A DNA stretch of 64,000 nt from Powellomyces hirtus. Taxonomy: Eukaryota > Chytridiomycota > Chytridiomycetes > Spizellomycetales > Powellomycetaceae. Of this stretch, positions 31,398 through 44,265 are shown piece after piece. The notes beneath the pieces were generated by a model that did no database searches, had not been told where the DNA came from, and saw nothing but the letters and a program-made list of their open reading frames with translations. The stretch covers positions 372,001 through 436,000 of the forward strand of contig JAHLKG010000014.1 of NCBI GenBank assembly GCA_025526995.1, read 5' to 3'. The position numbers and the translations under genes were made by a program. Within the stretch, counting starts at the first letter, position 1. Each line of letters starts with the position of its first letter.

Positions 31398-31472
31398 TTA
31401 GTCTGATGTTGAGTGGGATGGGGAGCAGCGTAGCTTCGTAAGGCTTGGTCGAACAGTGGGGACGCTGGGCAT
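31398..31472 (-). promoter_or_regulatory. Upstream ORF (24 codons) before the bZIP start
   Basis: ATG at 31472 opens a 24-codon frame starting MPSVPTV and ending TAA at 31398, 30 nt before the main ATG. No other ATG was seen in the next 390 nt upstream on this strand. If it lies in the 5' UTR it could modulate translation, as uORFs do for Gcn4/CPC1. The transcript start is unknown. Confidence 0.5.
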
Positions 31473-34400
31473 GCGGCGGCAGATAGATAGATAGATTGGC
31501 GGGGTGGTGGTGGTGGATGAGCAAAGCAGGATTCCGGCGCTCTGCTGGGCGGCGGGATGATGACGACGAGAGGGTAACGAAAACGATGAAAGCCTCCGTT
31601 TAAAAAGAAACTAGTAATTTGATCCGCTTTCTTTATCGTACAGCCAATGTCGCAGAGAACAAGAAGAAATATGGCACGGTTTTTACGACGCTCGTTGCGA
31701 AATGAAAGGAGAGCGCTTCCGCCTTGTGCAAACCACGAGTTGGAATGTTTGCAGCAACTGGGGAAGTAGGTAGCAATCCCAAAGAGTCCAGTTAGTTAAG
31801 GAATCTGAGACCGAAAAAAAAACGGGGCGTGGGACAAGAGCGCCGACCCAGACTCCTATATCATCCCCCGAGCCTAGGGATACCGTAGAGAGAGAGAGAG
31901 AGAGAGAGAGAGTAACCTATACCGTACCCGGTTCACAACGTTTCGCAAACGGCAGTCTATGACGACGGTGGGGGGGGGGGGGGGGGGGGGCGGGGTTGTC
32001 TTTTTTGGTGGGGTGTTCGTGTTGGAAGAAACCTGAGCGGGGGGGGCAATCAAAGGGTATCGCTTTGTGTGGGTTGTGGGTTTATCGCCCCCCGTGCGTA
32101 ATGCGAACGTTCGAGTTGCGGGCGTGCGGGGGGCTAACGCAGCAGGGGGGGGGGGGGGGGGCATATCATAACAATAACAATCGCTCAAGTCGGGGGCGAT
32201 TTCCCCGAAACGAGCAGCAAGCAAGAGCGGGATCTGCAGGCGCAATCAGTGGAGTGTTGCTTTTTGCTGCGAGGGAATAGCAAAAGAACGAAAGCAGCCG
32301 GGTGGGTGAAGGTGGGGCGTCGTGGACGTGATCAGAAAGCCGTCCCGTCATCATTCATTCATCATGCCCTCATTGCCCTCCCCCGCCCCCAATCCTCGCG
32401 TTGCACATTTTTCCCCCATTTCATTGTTTGTCCCCCTGTAGCGATGATGATGATGATGATGGTGATGATGACGTTTGTGTTTGCAATCAATCAATGACGG
32501 AATGGGGGGCGGGGGTGCCGGTGGGACAAGGCGCTGGGTCAGCCAAAGCCCACCCACTCGCACGACAAGCGTCAGAGTGAGGTATCGATTTTGCGCGAGT
32601 GACATTGTGCCCGTGAGTATTGAATGTGCTTTGCAAAAGTAGTATCGAATAGCAGTGTTGCAGTGCGGTCATGCAGTCAGTTCAGAAAGAATGCTGGTGC
32701 CTTCCCCCAACTCTCCCCACTCATGCGCCCGCCCATCGCCGTTCATAACACCTACAGTATCTACGCGTAATGCAGTGAGTAAGTGATTCATCCATCGAAT
32801 TACAGATCCAACTATCAAAAAGACGGTACAGTAGTTGCCCAAGACCCATGGGGTGTAGTGACGTCAGAATTACCCGCCCATCGCATTGCCCTCCCCTCCA
32901 TTCCCCCGCGGCTGCCACATTCATGAACATGACTCAGACCCACCCCAAGGACAGGCACGCGCGCGCGAGTACTGAATGAATGGGAATGGTCAGAACGTGC
33001 CTGGAAAGCGAGTCTTGTACTTACGACGATGGGAGTGGGGTGGGAGGAGGGGAAGCGCGTCTCCTCTCTCACACCCTCTTCATTTCTCACACACGCGCAC
33101 GCGTCATCAACACGTCAATGCGTCATCGTCATCGTCTTTTGATTTTCTTTCAAACGTCACACTCGTATCACATATTCGCTATCTGGAAGTGCCCACAAAT
33201 ATCTATTGTCTCCCTCAGGTGGGGGGAGCCCTCCGTGGCCGTTGGGGACACGATTCCGTGGAGTGGAGCATCCACCACGTGCCGCGTGCGATTTCAAGCG
33301 AGTTCTGGTTAGAAGGGTTTCTTGTCCGTCTACAGCTAGAAACTCGCAACCATAGCTGGCAGGTTACTCAAGTATACCTAGTCAAAATTTATCTAGAACA
33401 AAAATCCCGCAACCGTCCCAAGCTACACGCTGTCACATACGGGTTTGCCGCCTCTGCAAACCGCAAAGTTTTAGTAGCAAGGTGGCCCGGCCGTTGAGTG
33501 TCAGTGTGTGGTACAGATGAAGGAACTGCGGCGAGATGAAAGGGCCCTGTTGACCTTGCATATCTTGGCCAACTCCCGCTTTGTCGAGACGTAGGTGTGG
33601 GTGGTGAGTCTAGTGCTCCCCTCCGGCCACGTAGTAGCAAATGCGGTCGAGAACCCTGTGTGGGAGTGCGCTGCGCATGGGTGTCTGTTGAGATTGAGAT
33701 TATGAGGCAGTTCGGCTTCAGGCAGTAACTTTCGGGAGATCGTGAGGAACATGTCCCTGTGCCTTTTCCTATTGGGATTCTAACGAGCTGGCCTCCGTAT
33801 ACAGTAGTGTCGTGCAGGCACGTGGCGCGCGAGCCAGCCATCTAGCGTCTGTAAAGAAACGTATTTATCGTTGAAAGACGCTCACTTTCGTCGCTGCCTT
33901 GACTTGAACTTTTAGCCACTGGATTCATGCCTTCCAAAGCAAGAAGGCGATGCAGGCGATCCAAACCCAAGTTGCAAAGAACAACAATGAAACAATTGAA
34001 CTAATCCACTTTGACCTCTTGCAGCGCCCTCTGCCAGCTACTGCTGCATCCGCTGTTGAGGTCGTGTGCGTTGAGATCTACTTCGTAGTTGTTGGACTCG
34101 CTGTGAGGACCCATCGTAGAACATTTGTAGGGGAAACGCTCACCCGGCGTCTGCTATGGTATGCAATGACCTTCGTCGCCGATCAGCTGCCTTTTTGAGC
34201 GGCGCTGGACATGCGGTGAATCGGTGACGACCTTGAGAGCGTCGTCTCCGACGGCGGGTAGTCCAACGCGATCAGTGTCGGTGGAGAGAATGACCGTGCC
34301 AGCCATGAGAGATGCAGTATGGAATATAAGTCGTATGGAAAGCTGTTCTATTGATCCCAGCACAATAAAAAAATCCCAGCGCCTCTATCTATTTGCAACT

Positions 34401-34502
34401 GCTTTGCGCTTCCTAGCATCCAAGACCCTTTCCAGCGTCCACTCTCCACTACACCCAAGCATTGCAAAACACTTTCTAACACTCTAATGAAGTACAGCAT
34501 TA

Positions 34503-34626
34503 CAGTCGATGGGCAAAAGTCTGCGGGCCCCCTAGATTCATTTCCTATGCGACTCACGAGACGCAACTGCGATAATCACCGTGGAGCTAGTCCTAGGGGG
34601 GCCGGCGGACTTTTGCCCACCGACTG
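34503..34626. mobile_element. 124-bp Tc1/mariner-type MITE
   Basis: Terminal inverted repeats of about 33 bp (34503-34535 and 34593-34626) start CAGTCGATGGGCAAAAGTC and CAGTCGGTGGGCAAAAGTC when each is read inward, with few mismatches. The element is flanked by TA on both sides (34501-34502 and 34627-34628), the target duplication of Tc1/mariner elements. The internal 57 bp is noncoding, so any transposase must come from elsewhere. Confidence 0.85.
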
Positions 34627-34883
34627 TATATGGAGATCAAAATGTCACACTAATGTCCTATGCTTTACCCGCCGTTCAAGAAAACTGGAAACTACTTTAG
34701 AGATCTACTGCCGGTTTCCACTGACTTTGGTGAACCAACAGGCCGGGTCGCGGCTACAGTCGACCAATCGATGGAACGCGAGTTTCACTTATGCATCACC
34801 TCGAGAAATCGGTCGCGAGAGGCTGACACCAGGTGGTCAAGGTGGACTCTTTCCAACCGCTTCTGGTGGAGGACGAGGACAGG

Positions 34884-35021
34884 ATTCGCAGACTGCCGAG
34901 GACCTTGCCCCTCACTTGAAACTATCATCCACCCTCTGACGCATCCTTCGCCGATTCGCAGACTGCCGAGGACCTTGCCCCTCACTTGAAACTATCATCC
35001 ACCCCCTGACGCATCCTTCGC
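34884..35021. repeat. 69-bp tandem duplication
   Basis: Two nearly identical direct copies, each beginning GATTCGCAGACTGCCGAGGA and ending in GACGCATCCTTCG, abut one another. Differences are limited to about one or two positions, so the duplication is recent. Confidence 0.85.
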
Positions 35022-37951
35022 AAGGAAGCGCAATCTGTCCCATATCTTTCGAGTCTCGAGCGTCCGTTTTGATATGGGGTTTGGCAACATTTCTAAAATG
35101 AATCGAAGCAGCGCCATTGGAGTCGCTGTTCATACGCCTCGAGAGCGTTTTACTATTAGTCGAACTCGTGATGCAGCGATTGGCAATGGTGGTTGGGGTG
35201 ACAGCTTGATGTGGGGAGTCCAGAGTGTTCCCCTTGCCATGCTCGTCATTATCGACGCTCTTCATCCCATCTGCCCTACCGGCGGGCGACGCGGCTGTGC
35301 TCCTAGCTTTGTGTTTGTGCTTCAAGTGAGCTATGAATATGGATCAGATTCTACATTTGAAGAATGTCAAATCTTTCTTCCTGGCATCTAAGTAATATAC
35401 GGTCAGTGATTCTGAGCCGTTGGCGACATTTTCTTTCCCGGCGCACCACAAACCTGCAAAGAATAGTAGATCCTCTCCCGGACCCTTCGGTTTATTGGCG
35501 GGCATCGTATCCTCATCTGATCCGTCCGCTCGTTTCTTTCGGAATCGAAGCCCTTCCTCGTGACACAATCTCAGGTTTAGCAAGAAGAAGGAAGAGACGT
35601 TTACATCGCGCTGCCAGTTTTGGCCTTCGTCGCTTTTGCTTGAACTTTGTCCTTCATGCATATACTCCAGGACCCCTGCAGTCCAAGTTGGACGAAATTT
35701 TCTCGGTCCAACCGCGATGGTTCGCGTCTGGGTATTCTGATCGAGAGTTTGATGGTAGAACTGTTCCAAGTATTGGAATAAGTGCAATCAGGGTTGTCCC
35801 TCATTTTTCCGGTTGGGTCTTGCAAGTGTTATGTCGCACGGCATAACAACAATGGTCATTGACTTGATAGATGAGATGGAATCAAGATTCGAGCGTGTCC
35901 GAAAGCCTAGTATGTCCAGTTAAACAGATGTATCACATATGAAAAACTTGGGAAATGGCCCGGCCGCTCACCGAAATGCATTCACGTGCGAGCGCATGGT
36001 TACTAGGATGTAAACGGATTTTCCACAAAAATCATCGTTGGGTGAGCTTGCCGGTAATCCTCTATCTGATCACCTGGGACAAAGACAAGGACCAGATGGG
36101 CCGTGTCTGAACAACCGGGCATACTTTGGGACCAATCAAGTCGGCACTAGGTAGGTCTATCGCATGACAGGACCCCAATGGGATGCCGACCCCATCATTA
36201 GTCAAGCGCCCATGATCGAGCTTGGACTTCTGGGCTTACTCAGACTTTCGATGAATGGGAACATGAACTTTGAATACCATTGCCGTATCCTTGCGGTGAC
36301 CACCCTCTGCGGCGGGTTCCGCTAATTGAAGGAGATACAAGACGTCTTCTTGTCTCATCTGAACGATGATCGGGTCCGCGTAGTCCACTTGATAACTAGA
36401 AGGCCTGCCAGATCGTTCAAGACGATACTTATAACAATTGGCGATTCTCTTTCTCGCTCCTGGATTCGTCCTTTTTGAGCCACGGGTCGGCTTGATTTCC
36501 TTGGTCGGCTTTCCCGGTGAATAACTTGATGTGCTCAATGGGGTCCAAACAGCCGGCGAAGGGAGTGTGAACCCGCTCAGAGGGCTTGTAGATTTAGGTT
36601 CTTGAGTCTGGAGCCAGCAACAGAGTTTTACATCCCTGAACTGCAGGAAGCAAACGTGAAGCCGGTGATTTCCATACCACGTCCATTTTTGCGAAGAAAT
36701 CAGACAGCTCTCCAATCATGTCGGCCGATTTTATGTCACTGGTCACTGCTCTCCCCGGACGGCCCGGCGGCGGCGCGCGGTGGGGTCTTTTTCTTAGATT
36801 TGCAGCTAGTCTGGTCACTTGGACCTCGGACCAGCGTGCTGATAGAAGTAGTTGAGTTGTGTGCACACATTTCTGAAGGGACAGAAAATGAGAAGATCCC
36901 GTGGTGGAAGCTTTTCTTGTGCGAGGAGAAAGGTGCCTCGCTCTTGAGCAGTAAGTCGGCGGGGGCTTGTAAGATGGGTAGGTTGGTAGGGGCTAGGTCG
37001 GTCCTTTGGTAATTAGTTTGTCAGTAGCCGTTCGGTTCAGTTCGTAGGTGTTATGTTCCATCCAACATTTGCCAGTGAGTCCCCAAACTCGTTCGTCTTG
37101 GACTGGACACAGAAAGATAAAACGGGTCCGCTAACCACAACATTATTATTAGCCCTTCCCCCACAAAACAACCTTGAGGCGGTAGGGACAGTGATGCCAG
37201 GAGTTTGCGTTCCATGTAACCCGGCTCCTCACCTCCAGAGGGCGAACTACCTGGAAGGGGCGCTTTTCTGTACTATTTGTGGAGAGTTTAAAAGTTTTGC
37301 GCGGTCAAAGTCCCACTCAAGACGGCTTGAGGGAGAGAGTGGGAGGACGAGTTCAAGTTCGTGTTGAGTAAACGACATGGGCGAGGTAATAACGGGCCAC
37401 AATAGTCAGGGTCGCAGGGTGTCCGCGGTCCAGCGAAAGTGGGCATCGTCGAAGGATTTATCGCGGCGATCATTGGGTTTACTACTAGTATAGCTCTCTA
37501 CCATGAAGGCATTTTGGATTTTTCTGCATTATTGTTATTGTCCTTGTCTTCTCTGTCTGCAAAAATATCTGTGTTCTGGATGCGATCGGAGCACGAAGCC
37601 GTATGTACGAAGAACAACATTATTTCCACGGCGGTCAGTCTCTTTGCCGAGTCATCGTTCGTCGATTCAAGTTCCCAAGTCGCCGAGTCTTTCTTCTTTT
37701 TCTGTGCTCTGTTGGAGACTCCTGTTCTTTTTCACATGTTTCTGACGATGTGATGGGAGTTGGGCGAAAAAGTTGCGCGTGTGACTGTGATGATGGTGAC
37801 GATAGATCCCGCGCTCAAAAGGCCAAATACGGATTCGGGAATTCCCCTCAACAAACTCAGACAGACAGACAGACAGCTGATCTGCTCAATTCTCAATTTT
37901 CAACACTGAGAAACAACCAACAGAAATACACTTACCCTATCTGCAAACAAC

Positions 37952-40366
37952 ATGGCTGCATTCACCTCCACCACAGCTCTGCTCCTTGTGTTCCTCGCAC
38001 TCCTGTGCATCTTGCCGACCCACGTCGCCGCGTTCGGTGCCGGCAACATCCCCACAATATCCCATATGGAAGGAAGGGCCTTCAGGCACGGTGATATCGA
38101 GGGTGTGTATTCCATTTCGTCTGTTTGCGCTATGGTTTGTGTGGTTGCAGAAAACCACGGTATTGAGCATGCACTGATGATCATCGTCCCACTCGCTTTT
38201 TATCCCGCCTACAGACATTATCGCGACGATTGTCCTCTCGCAAGGCGCCATTTCGCTGTTAAGCAAAAAGTTCAAAAAGATGGAAATCAAGAAAATCTAT
38301 TTTGGCAACTGGCTCCGCGACTACTCTCAGGCCATCGATGTCGGCACGCTGTCCAAGGGAATGAACAAGGCGTCGCTCCTCACCCTCGTGGCCGTTCTGG
38401 GATTTTCAGAATTTGGCTACGTTACTGAAGAATATGAGGTCACAGACGACCGCCTGGGTTGCTACCGCGCCGAAGAGCACATTGATAACCCTAAAGGCTA
38501 CGCCGAAGGTGAGGATGCTCGAAGGTATGACCCGCGACTACGTGGGCCCGTGGACCCGCGCGAGTTGGAAGTGGATCAGCGCACTGGACTCAAAAACTAT
38601 ATCGGAAACGAGAATGGTGGATGGGCGACATCCACTGTCTTTGTCCGCCAGTCTATCGAACGGTCCGTCCACGCGTGGCATGCCGGTAATCAGGACGAGG
38701 CATTCCGCCTCTTGGGTCAGGCTCTCCACACGATGGAGGATTACCCCGCCCACAGCAACTTTGTTGAATTGGCCTTGATTGAATGCGGCCATCACCAGGT
38801 GTTCCCCTTTGTGGGCGAGAACACTGCGTTCCGTCAGGTCAATGGACGGCCCGTCTACCCCATCGTAACTGGCACATTCGGAGGCATGGATTTCGCTCAC
38901 TCGCTGCTCGGCGAAGCGACGGACCACATCTCGGCCACTTCTGTTTCCAGCCTGAACACGTCTATGGACGGTGCCAAATCGCGCGACGCTCAAGACGGAG
39001 ATGGCAGCGCCCTCATTGGCTTGTTGGCCCAGGTTCCGGGCATGGGCGATCTCCAGGGCGAAGTCAACGAGATTCAACGCGCACAGGTGCCGAATGATCC
39101 GAATCAGATCAAGGACCAAGTCTGGCGCATCTTGTGCTTCCGCGACAGGATCATGAGGGCTGTTGACAAGATCATCGAGACCATCCCGGGCCTCAGCTGG
39201 TTGACGGAGAAAATTGGCGAGTCGCTCCAGTTGTTCATCCTTACGCAGCTCGAGGTGTGTTGGTGCTGATAATTGAAACAGCGTGGTCTGACAGCTAATT
39301 TCTCAAACCCCTTGATAGCCCTACATGAAACCCATTCTGCAACAGGTCGTTGGTCACCTTCAAACGGGATCTGCGGAAATTGTGGAGGCCAAGGAGCAGA
39401 AGGAAGTGTTTAACAACCCAAACTGCTCCGACCCCACGCACTCGATGCTGTCCAAGGACCACTTTGACTTGTACTTGAACGAGGTAGAGTAGTTGCGAGT
39501 TCAATCAGTGCTTCCTACGCATTTCAGTTGGCTAATCGCTGTGATTCTCTCCTGGCCAGCCCGCGGGAAAAGTCGCCCGTGTCATTGTCGCCCACGTTGT
39601 GACCGCAGTCGTGAAGGCTTGGCAGAACCAAGGAGCCCTGAACGAGGCTCTCAATGTCGCGATGCAAGTGTTTGTCCACCCGGCTGATCTAGGGTTCCAG
39701 AAGACGCCCTTCCAGCAGGAAATGATTGGCGCAGTTCGTCAATGGGCGGATGAGAACCGGGACGCCATCTCTCACCTGACCAAGCAGGCCGTCATGTCGG
39801 GTGCCAACCGCAGGCACCCTGTGGATGACGGAACCATTGCATCCGGCCGGTCGGGATGCTGCGGAAGCATGTCTTTCAATGGACCACCGCTTCACCAGTC
39901 TAACAATAATCAGGCTGCGGCCACCGGGTATGGGTATGGTCGCCCGAATGATACTCCCAGCCCCCGTAAGGAGGGGGGAGATCGGGGAAGCTACGGATTT
40001 CCCGGCCAGCAGCAGGGTGGTAACACCTATGGTGGAAACCAGTACGGCCAGCAGGGGGGTTATAAGCAGCAGCAGCAGCCGTACGGTAACGCCTCTGGTG
40101 GTTATGGCCAGCAGCAGCAGTATGGTCAACAGCCGCCTTACGGTCAGCAGCAACAATACGGACAGCAACCCCAGTACGGCCAACAACCCCAGTACGGCCA
40201 ACAACCCCAGTACAATCAACCGCAACAGTATGGCCAGCAGCCGCAGGAATACGGAAACCAGCAACAGTACGGCCAGCAGCAGCAGTATGGAAACCAGGGA
40301 TACCCCGGATCCCATGGCAGCCATCATGGTGGCCAGCCTGGATACCCGGGCTCGTACGGCCAGTAA
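37952..40366 (+). CDS. Het-C family protein with prion-like Gln/Tyr/Gly tail
   Basis: Four exons (37952-38102, 38215-39254, 39319-39483, 39560-40366) give 720 aa. A signal peptide (MAAFTSTTALLLVFLALLCI, cleavage near HVAAF) is followed by the conserved Het-C body. Family blocks include AFGAGNIPTISHMEGRAFRH, KKIYFGNWLRDYSQAIDVGT, a YRAEEHIDNPKGY stretch, ALHTMEDYPAHSNFVELALI (His/Asp-rich, phospholipase-C/HET-C-like) and GMDFAHSLLGEATDHIS. The last roughly 130 residues are repeats around QYGQQPQYGQQ and end SYGQ. In Neurospora het-c controls heterokaryon incompatibility; the family is widespread, and most members probably have a secretory or membrane role unrelated to allorecognition. Neurospora HET-C ends in a Gly-rich region, replaced here by Gln/Tyr-rich sequence. 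Confidence 0.93.
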
Positions 40367-40996
40367 GGCAGCAACCCGTGGCTGCTTGAATGTAGTTTTT
40401 TTTTTTTCTTAGCTCCTACAAATCATTTCTTTTTGCGTTGCGGTCTGCAGTTTTGCGATTGCCGCTGGAAGGAGGGTCACTTTTTTTGGGGTTGCGCATT
40501 ATTTTGTTCTGCCTTTTGCTGCTTCTTCTTCACCTTTAATACATTCGCCATCAATCGATTTGCACAGATATGCTCTTCTTTGTGGAACTTCTATTTTGTT
40601 TGTTCTGTATCAATAGTGACGATAATGCTGCGCCCGCGCGTTTTGCCCAGGCGTGTGTGCGCTTCTCTCCTCCTGTCCAACTCGGGAGATCTTTCCATTC
40701 CTTCTCTCCAACTGCCACATTTGCAGTCGACTCACTCTCACTATTGGCATCACCTGCTCGGCTATTGCCTGAATGAACGTCTCTCTTGTCTAGTATCACC
40801 ATCACCAGCGGCAACACTGTGCACTTGTGTGAAATAGCACACTCTCCCGAAGCATTCTTTGCACTGCAGCAAGTCTCACCAATCTCGGCATATTCGCTAC
40901 CACCTTCCACCACAACGCGCCTTTTGCATTTCGGGGCCTCGGCCACACATCTGAGCACGCCACGCGGGTTTCCCTAAGCTGTCCATTACAAGCTTG
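40367..40996. other. Intergenic het-c/GTPase
   Basis: T-rich 3' flank of het-c, then the presumed promoter and leader of the GBP-like gene. No gene seen. Confidence 0.5.
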
Positions 40997-43900
40997 ATGG
41001 TGGTCCCATCGGACACTGCCGCTCCCGAACCGACCCGCATTACGGCTCGGCCGTCACCATTGCCGAGACAGCTCGCTCCGCACCACCACATCCTCTCCGC
41101 CGTCTCCAACGCCTCAACAGGGAGTCGGATCGACGGGTCCACGACTTCCTCTAAAACCAGCAAGAATGCACTCAAAGGGTTCTTGTCCCGTGTGTTTGGA
41201 CGTAAAGCGAGGGGTTTGAGTGAGGTGGGAACCGAGGATGGGGAGGCTGGGCTGGTGCAGGTGGATCCGGTGGTGGTGGTGGAGGGAAGGGTGTCGCAGG
41301 ATAGAGTGTTGAAGAAGAGTAGGTCGTTGAAGAAGCTGAGACCGTCGGCGCCGGCAAGCCCCACGACGTCACCGGCTGAACAGCGACCGAGGGCTCTGAA
41401 GCATGCAAAATCGGAGCCGGCGCTGAAATACCTTGCGAAATCGCAACCGGGGCAACAGCACCTCCCGGCGGTGTCCATGCCCCCGCCCACGCGGAAGAGC
41501 AATGTCAGCAACTGTGCCATCAATCACACACCAATATCTAACAACGGACTGACGCCTTGTGTCCAGCTCATTGATATTGAGGCTGATGGACGGTTGATGC
41601 CGAGACGAGAGGGTATTGAATACATGCGACGTCTGGATGCTCATGTGGTGGTAGTCGCTGCAGTCGGCGCCGTCGGGGTCGGTAAATCGAGCGTGTTGAA
41701 CCGCATTGCCCGCAATAAAACACGGTTTGGGGGCGAGCCTGTTCTTGAATCCAGCCAAGAGCGAAAAAAAGGCGCTTCCATGGCCATTGTTGAACCGTGG
41801 TGGGACCACCTACCTTCACCAGCTGCCGACATCAACGGTACCCCGCTCCCCCGGAAACACGTCAAAGTCGTCCTCATTGATGCCCCGGGATTTACCGGCC
41901 ACGAGTCGCAACTGAAATGGGAGACCCGACTCATGGCCCTCGTCGTGCTTCTTGCCTCCACGGTCCTTATTGTAGGGAGAACACGTATGGATGATCAGGG
42001 CCTGGCGGCGTTACATGCGTTGGGAGAACTGCCCGCTGTGATTGACCCGGCAACAACCATCGAGTCGCTTGCGACGACACTGCCAAATCTTATGTGGCTC
42101 CTCCTCGATGCGGACGACCCATCGGGCAACTCGGATACAAGACTCCTGGAAAATCTGTTGCGCCTTAACCCCCCGCAGGCGCCGGATGGGGATCGGACTC
42201 ACTGTGCTGACCAAGTGCGATCGGTACTGACAAAATTGTTTACGAAGCAGTCTCTGCACTCCCTTGCTGCGCCACTTACCCAGGGAGATGCGAATGCGAA
42301 CAAGCTGCCATTGCGGAGCGGCTTACCGGCTGAGGACGATGATCCGCCCCCGGCCCGACCACCGTCGAGCACGTTCCGCCAGCAGATGGAGAAACTGTCG
42401 AAAACGGTCGCGCAAATGGCGGGCGTGAAGCAGATTGCGTGCGTGAGGGCAGATGAGCCGGCGGTCAGTTTGAGAGGACGAGGTATGTTTGCGACAATAT
42501 TACAAAAAAGACATTGCTCGGTTGCTCTGCAAAGAGTGTGCTCGCCGGGAAAGAAGTCTCACCTTCAACTGCAGATTTGGCGAACCTTCTCACCACCTGC
42601 TGCGACATGCTTAATCGTGACGCGGACGATGGCCACCACGTCCTCCACCTCGACGACATCTGGAACCAAACCAACGACGCTAAATGGCAGCACCTCCACA
42701 CGATTGCCAAACAAAAATACGATGACTTTATGACCGCCATCGCCGTGCCCCACATGCCCTGCGACGTCCTCCGTCTACGCGACCGCCACGACGAATGTAT
42801 CCGCAAAACCCTGAACCTGCTGCGCGATGACCTCTCGGGCATCGATAACCGTGCGTGGAGACGGAGAGAAGCAGCGTTGGTCAGTGTGTTGGGCGAGATG
42901 GATGAGCGTGGCAAAGTGAATCCGGGCAATGCGGCTTTGGTGGATTTTGTGGTGAGGAATTTGGAATTGGCGATGAGAAAGTGTGCGGGGGTGTTGACCA
43001 AGGGGCAGGAGCAGATTACGAAGAAGGTACGCTTCAAAACCCTCTATTGAAGAGTTTTCGATGTATTGTACCGACGAATTATTTTACTGATTAGGTTTCT
43101 TCCACCATTCATTTAGATCGCTGACGCTCATTACGACTCCCTGGCGCCGTTCGACCAAGACGTGACGCGTATAGTCAACCTCTTTCATCGAGCCGCTCGG
43201 TCCCCCGAACTCCTGTCCTCCACCGCCATCGCCTCGCACCTCCAGCCCTTCCAGTACCAAATCACCTTACAACGGGTTGGTCTCGCGCAACACTTTTCGG
43301 ACCGCGCGCGCGCCGAGCACCAGGCGCGGCTCGAACACCAGCGTCGCGACCGCGATCAGTATGTCTTGCGCGCCGCCGAGGAATTAAGAGGCGTGCAGGA
43401 TATGATTGGTGACGTGCGGTGGCGAGCGGGTGAAGAGGAGCGGTTGCTCAGAGAATCGGAACGGGTCGTGAGGGAGCGGCTGGTCCAAGTGCTGTGTGAG
43501 GGCAGTGGCGGAGTTAATGATGCGGCGGCGTTGACCGCGGTGACGAGCCCGACGGCTGCGGGACCTCCCACCGCGCCGCAGCAAGCGGGAAGGACGGGAA
43601 TGGGGGGGATGGTCGGTGCTCCGCCGCCGCCGTCGGCTTCTCCGAACCGGTATCATCAGCACCCGCAGTATCTCTCAATACCACACTCACAACCACCGCA
43701 GCAACAGCAGTCGAGCAGTACGAGCAATCCAGCGAAGCCCCGCGGCCGCGCCCGGTCCCGCAGCCAAGTCCCGCCGCCCCTTAAAATCAATACCGCCAAA
43801 CACTACACTACATCAGCTGCGGCCTTCATGCCGCGCACCCCGCCGCCTTTTACGTGCCCAGTCACCAAAACGAGCATACAAGCCACCGCCACAGGAGCAG

Positions 43901-44265
43901 CAGCAGGACCGCAACCCACCCCGCGAAGCAAATCGGCATCCCGCGCATCGTCCCGTAGCCCCGCCGCACCGCTCCCGGACTGGCTACTGCATTATCATCT
44001 CCCACATCATCAACATCATCATCCCTCTTCTTCGGGGCATGACCAACAACATTTGCATCCGTATGCGGCCTACCTGAATCCCCATCACCATCCCCATCAC
44101 CAACACCACCAACATCCGCCCGTACCCCCCATACCCACAATCTATGCACCGCAACATTCACCGGTTGGGTATTATCAAGGCCCGCAACCACTATCACCAC
44201 ATCATATGATGCAACCAACGTCGCCCGTGCAGACGTACCCGTATTATCCGGCCGGAGGACGATGA
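40997..44265 (+). CDS. GBP/atlastin-superfamily large GTPase
   Basis: Three exons (40997-42482, 42575-43026, 43117-44265) give 1,028 aa. A Ser/Lys-rich N-terminal tail (about 1-200) precedes a GTPase domain with P-loop GAVGVGKSS (about 225), a KKGASMAIVEPWWD segment matching the switch-I (TKGIWMW-like) region of GBPs, a DAPG G3 motif (about 295) and the GBP-like MALVVLLASTVLIV helix. WLLLDADD sits where GBPs have the RD-type G4 motif. After about residue 490 an all-helical region (DLANLLTTCCDMLN, then many Arg/Glu-rich helices) resembles the GBP middle and C-terminal helical domains. The last roughly 300 residues are Pro/His/Gln-rich. GBP relatives hydrolyse GTP, dimerise and act on membranes; in animals they serve in immunity. 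No transmembrane hairpin was seen, so it is not Sey1/atlastin. No CaaX box. Confidence 0.72.

Larger units (their letters stand above)
31473..37951. other. Gene-poor 6.5-kb region
   Basis: No confident gene. It contains (GA)n at 31889-31911, poly-G runs at about 31970-31990 and 32143-32161, and an ATG-type trinucleotide run near 32445-32475. Also present are a mariner-type MITE (34503-34626), a 69-bp tandem duplication (34884-35021) and several ORFs of 75-160 codons on both strands (for example 35344-35846 and 36236-36866). Those ORFs have no recognisable motif and overlap one another antisense. The first few hundred bases are probably the bZIP promoter/leader and the last few hundred the het-c promoter. 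Confidence 0.5.

Noticed and set aside
35344..36866. Possible gene(s) in the gene-poor region
   Set aside because: ORFs of 75-160 codons overlap antisense, lack recognisable motifs and could not be joined by convincing splice sites. They may be decayed repeats.
37952..40366. Allorecognition killer gene solely on the Het-C name
   Set aside because: The family is broadly conserved in fungi without incompatibility function; no NLR or partner gene (pin-c-like) is adjacent.
40997..44265. Sey1/atlastin ER-fusion GTPase
   Set aside because: No paired transmembrane segments are visible, and the C-terminal third is Pro/His/Gln-rich rather than amphipathic.
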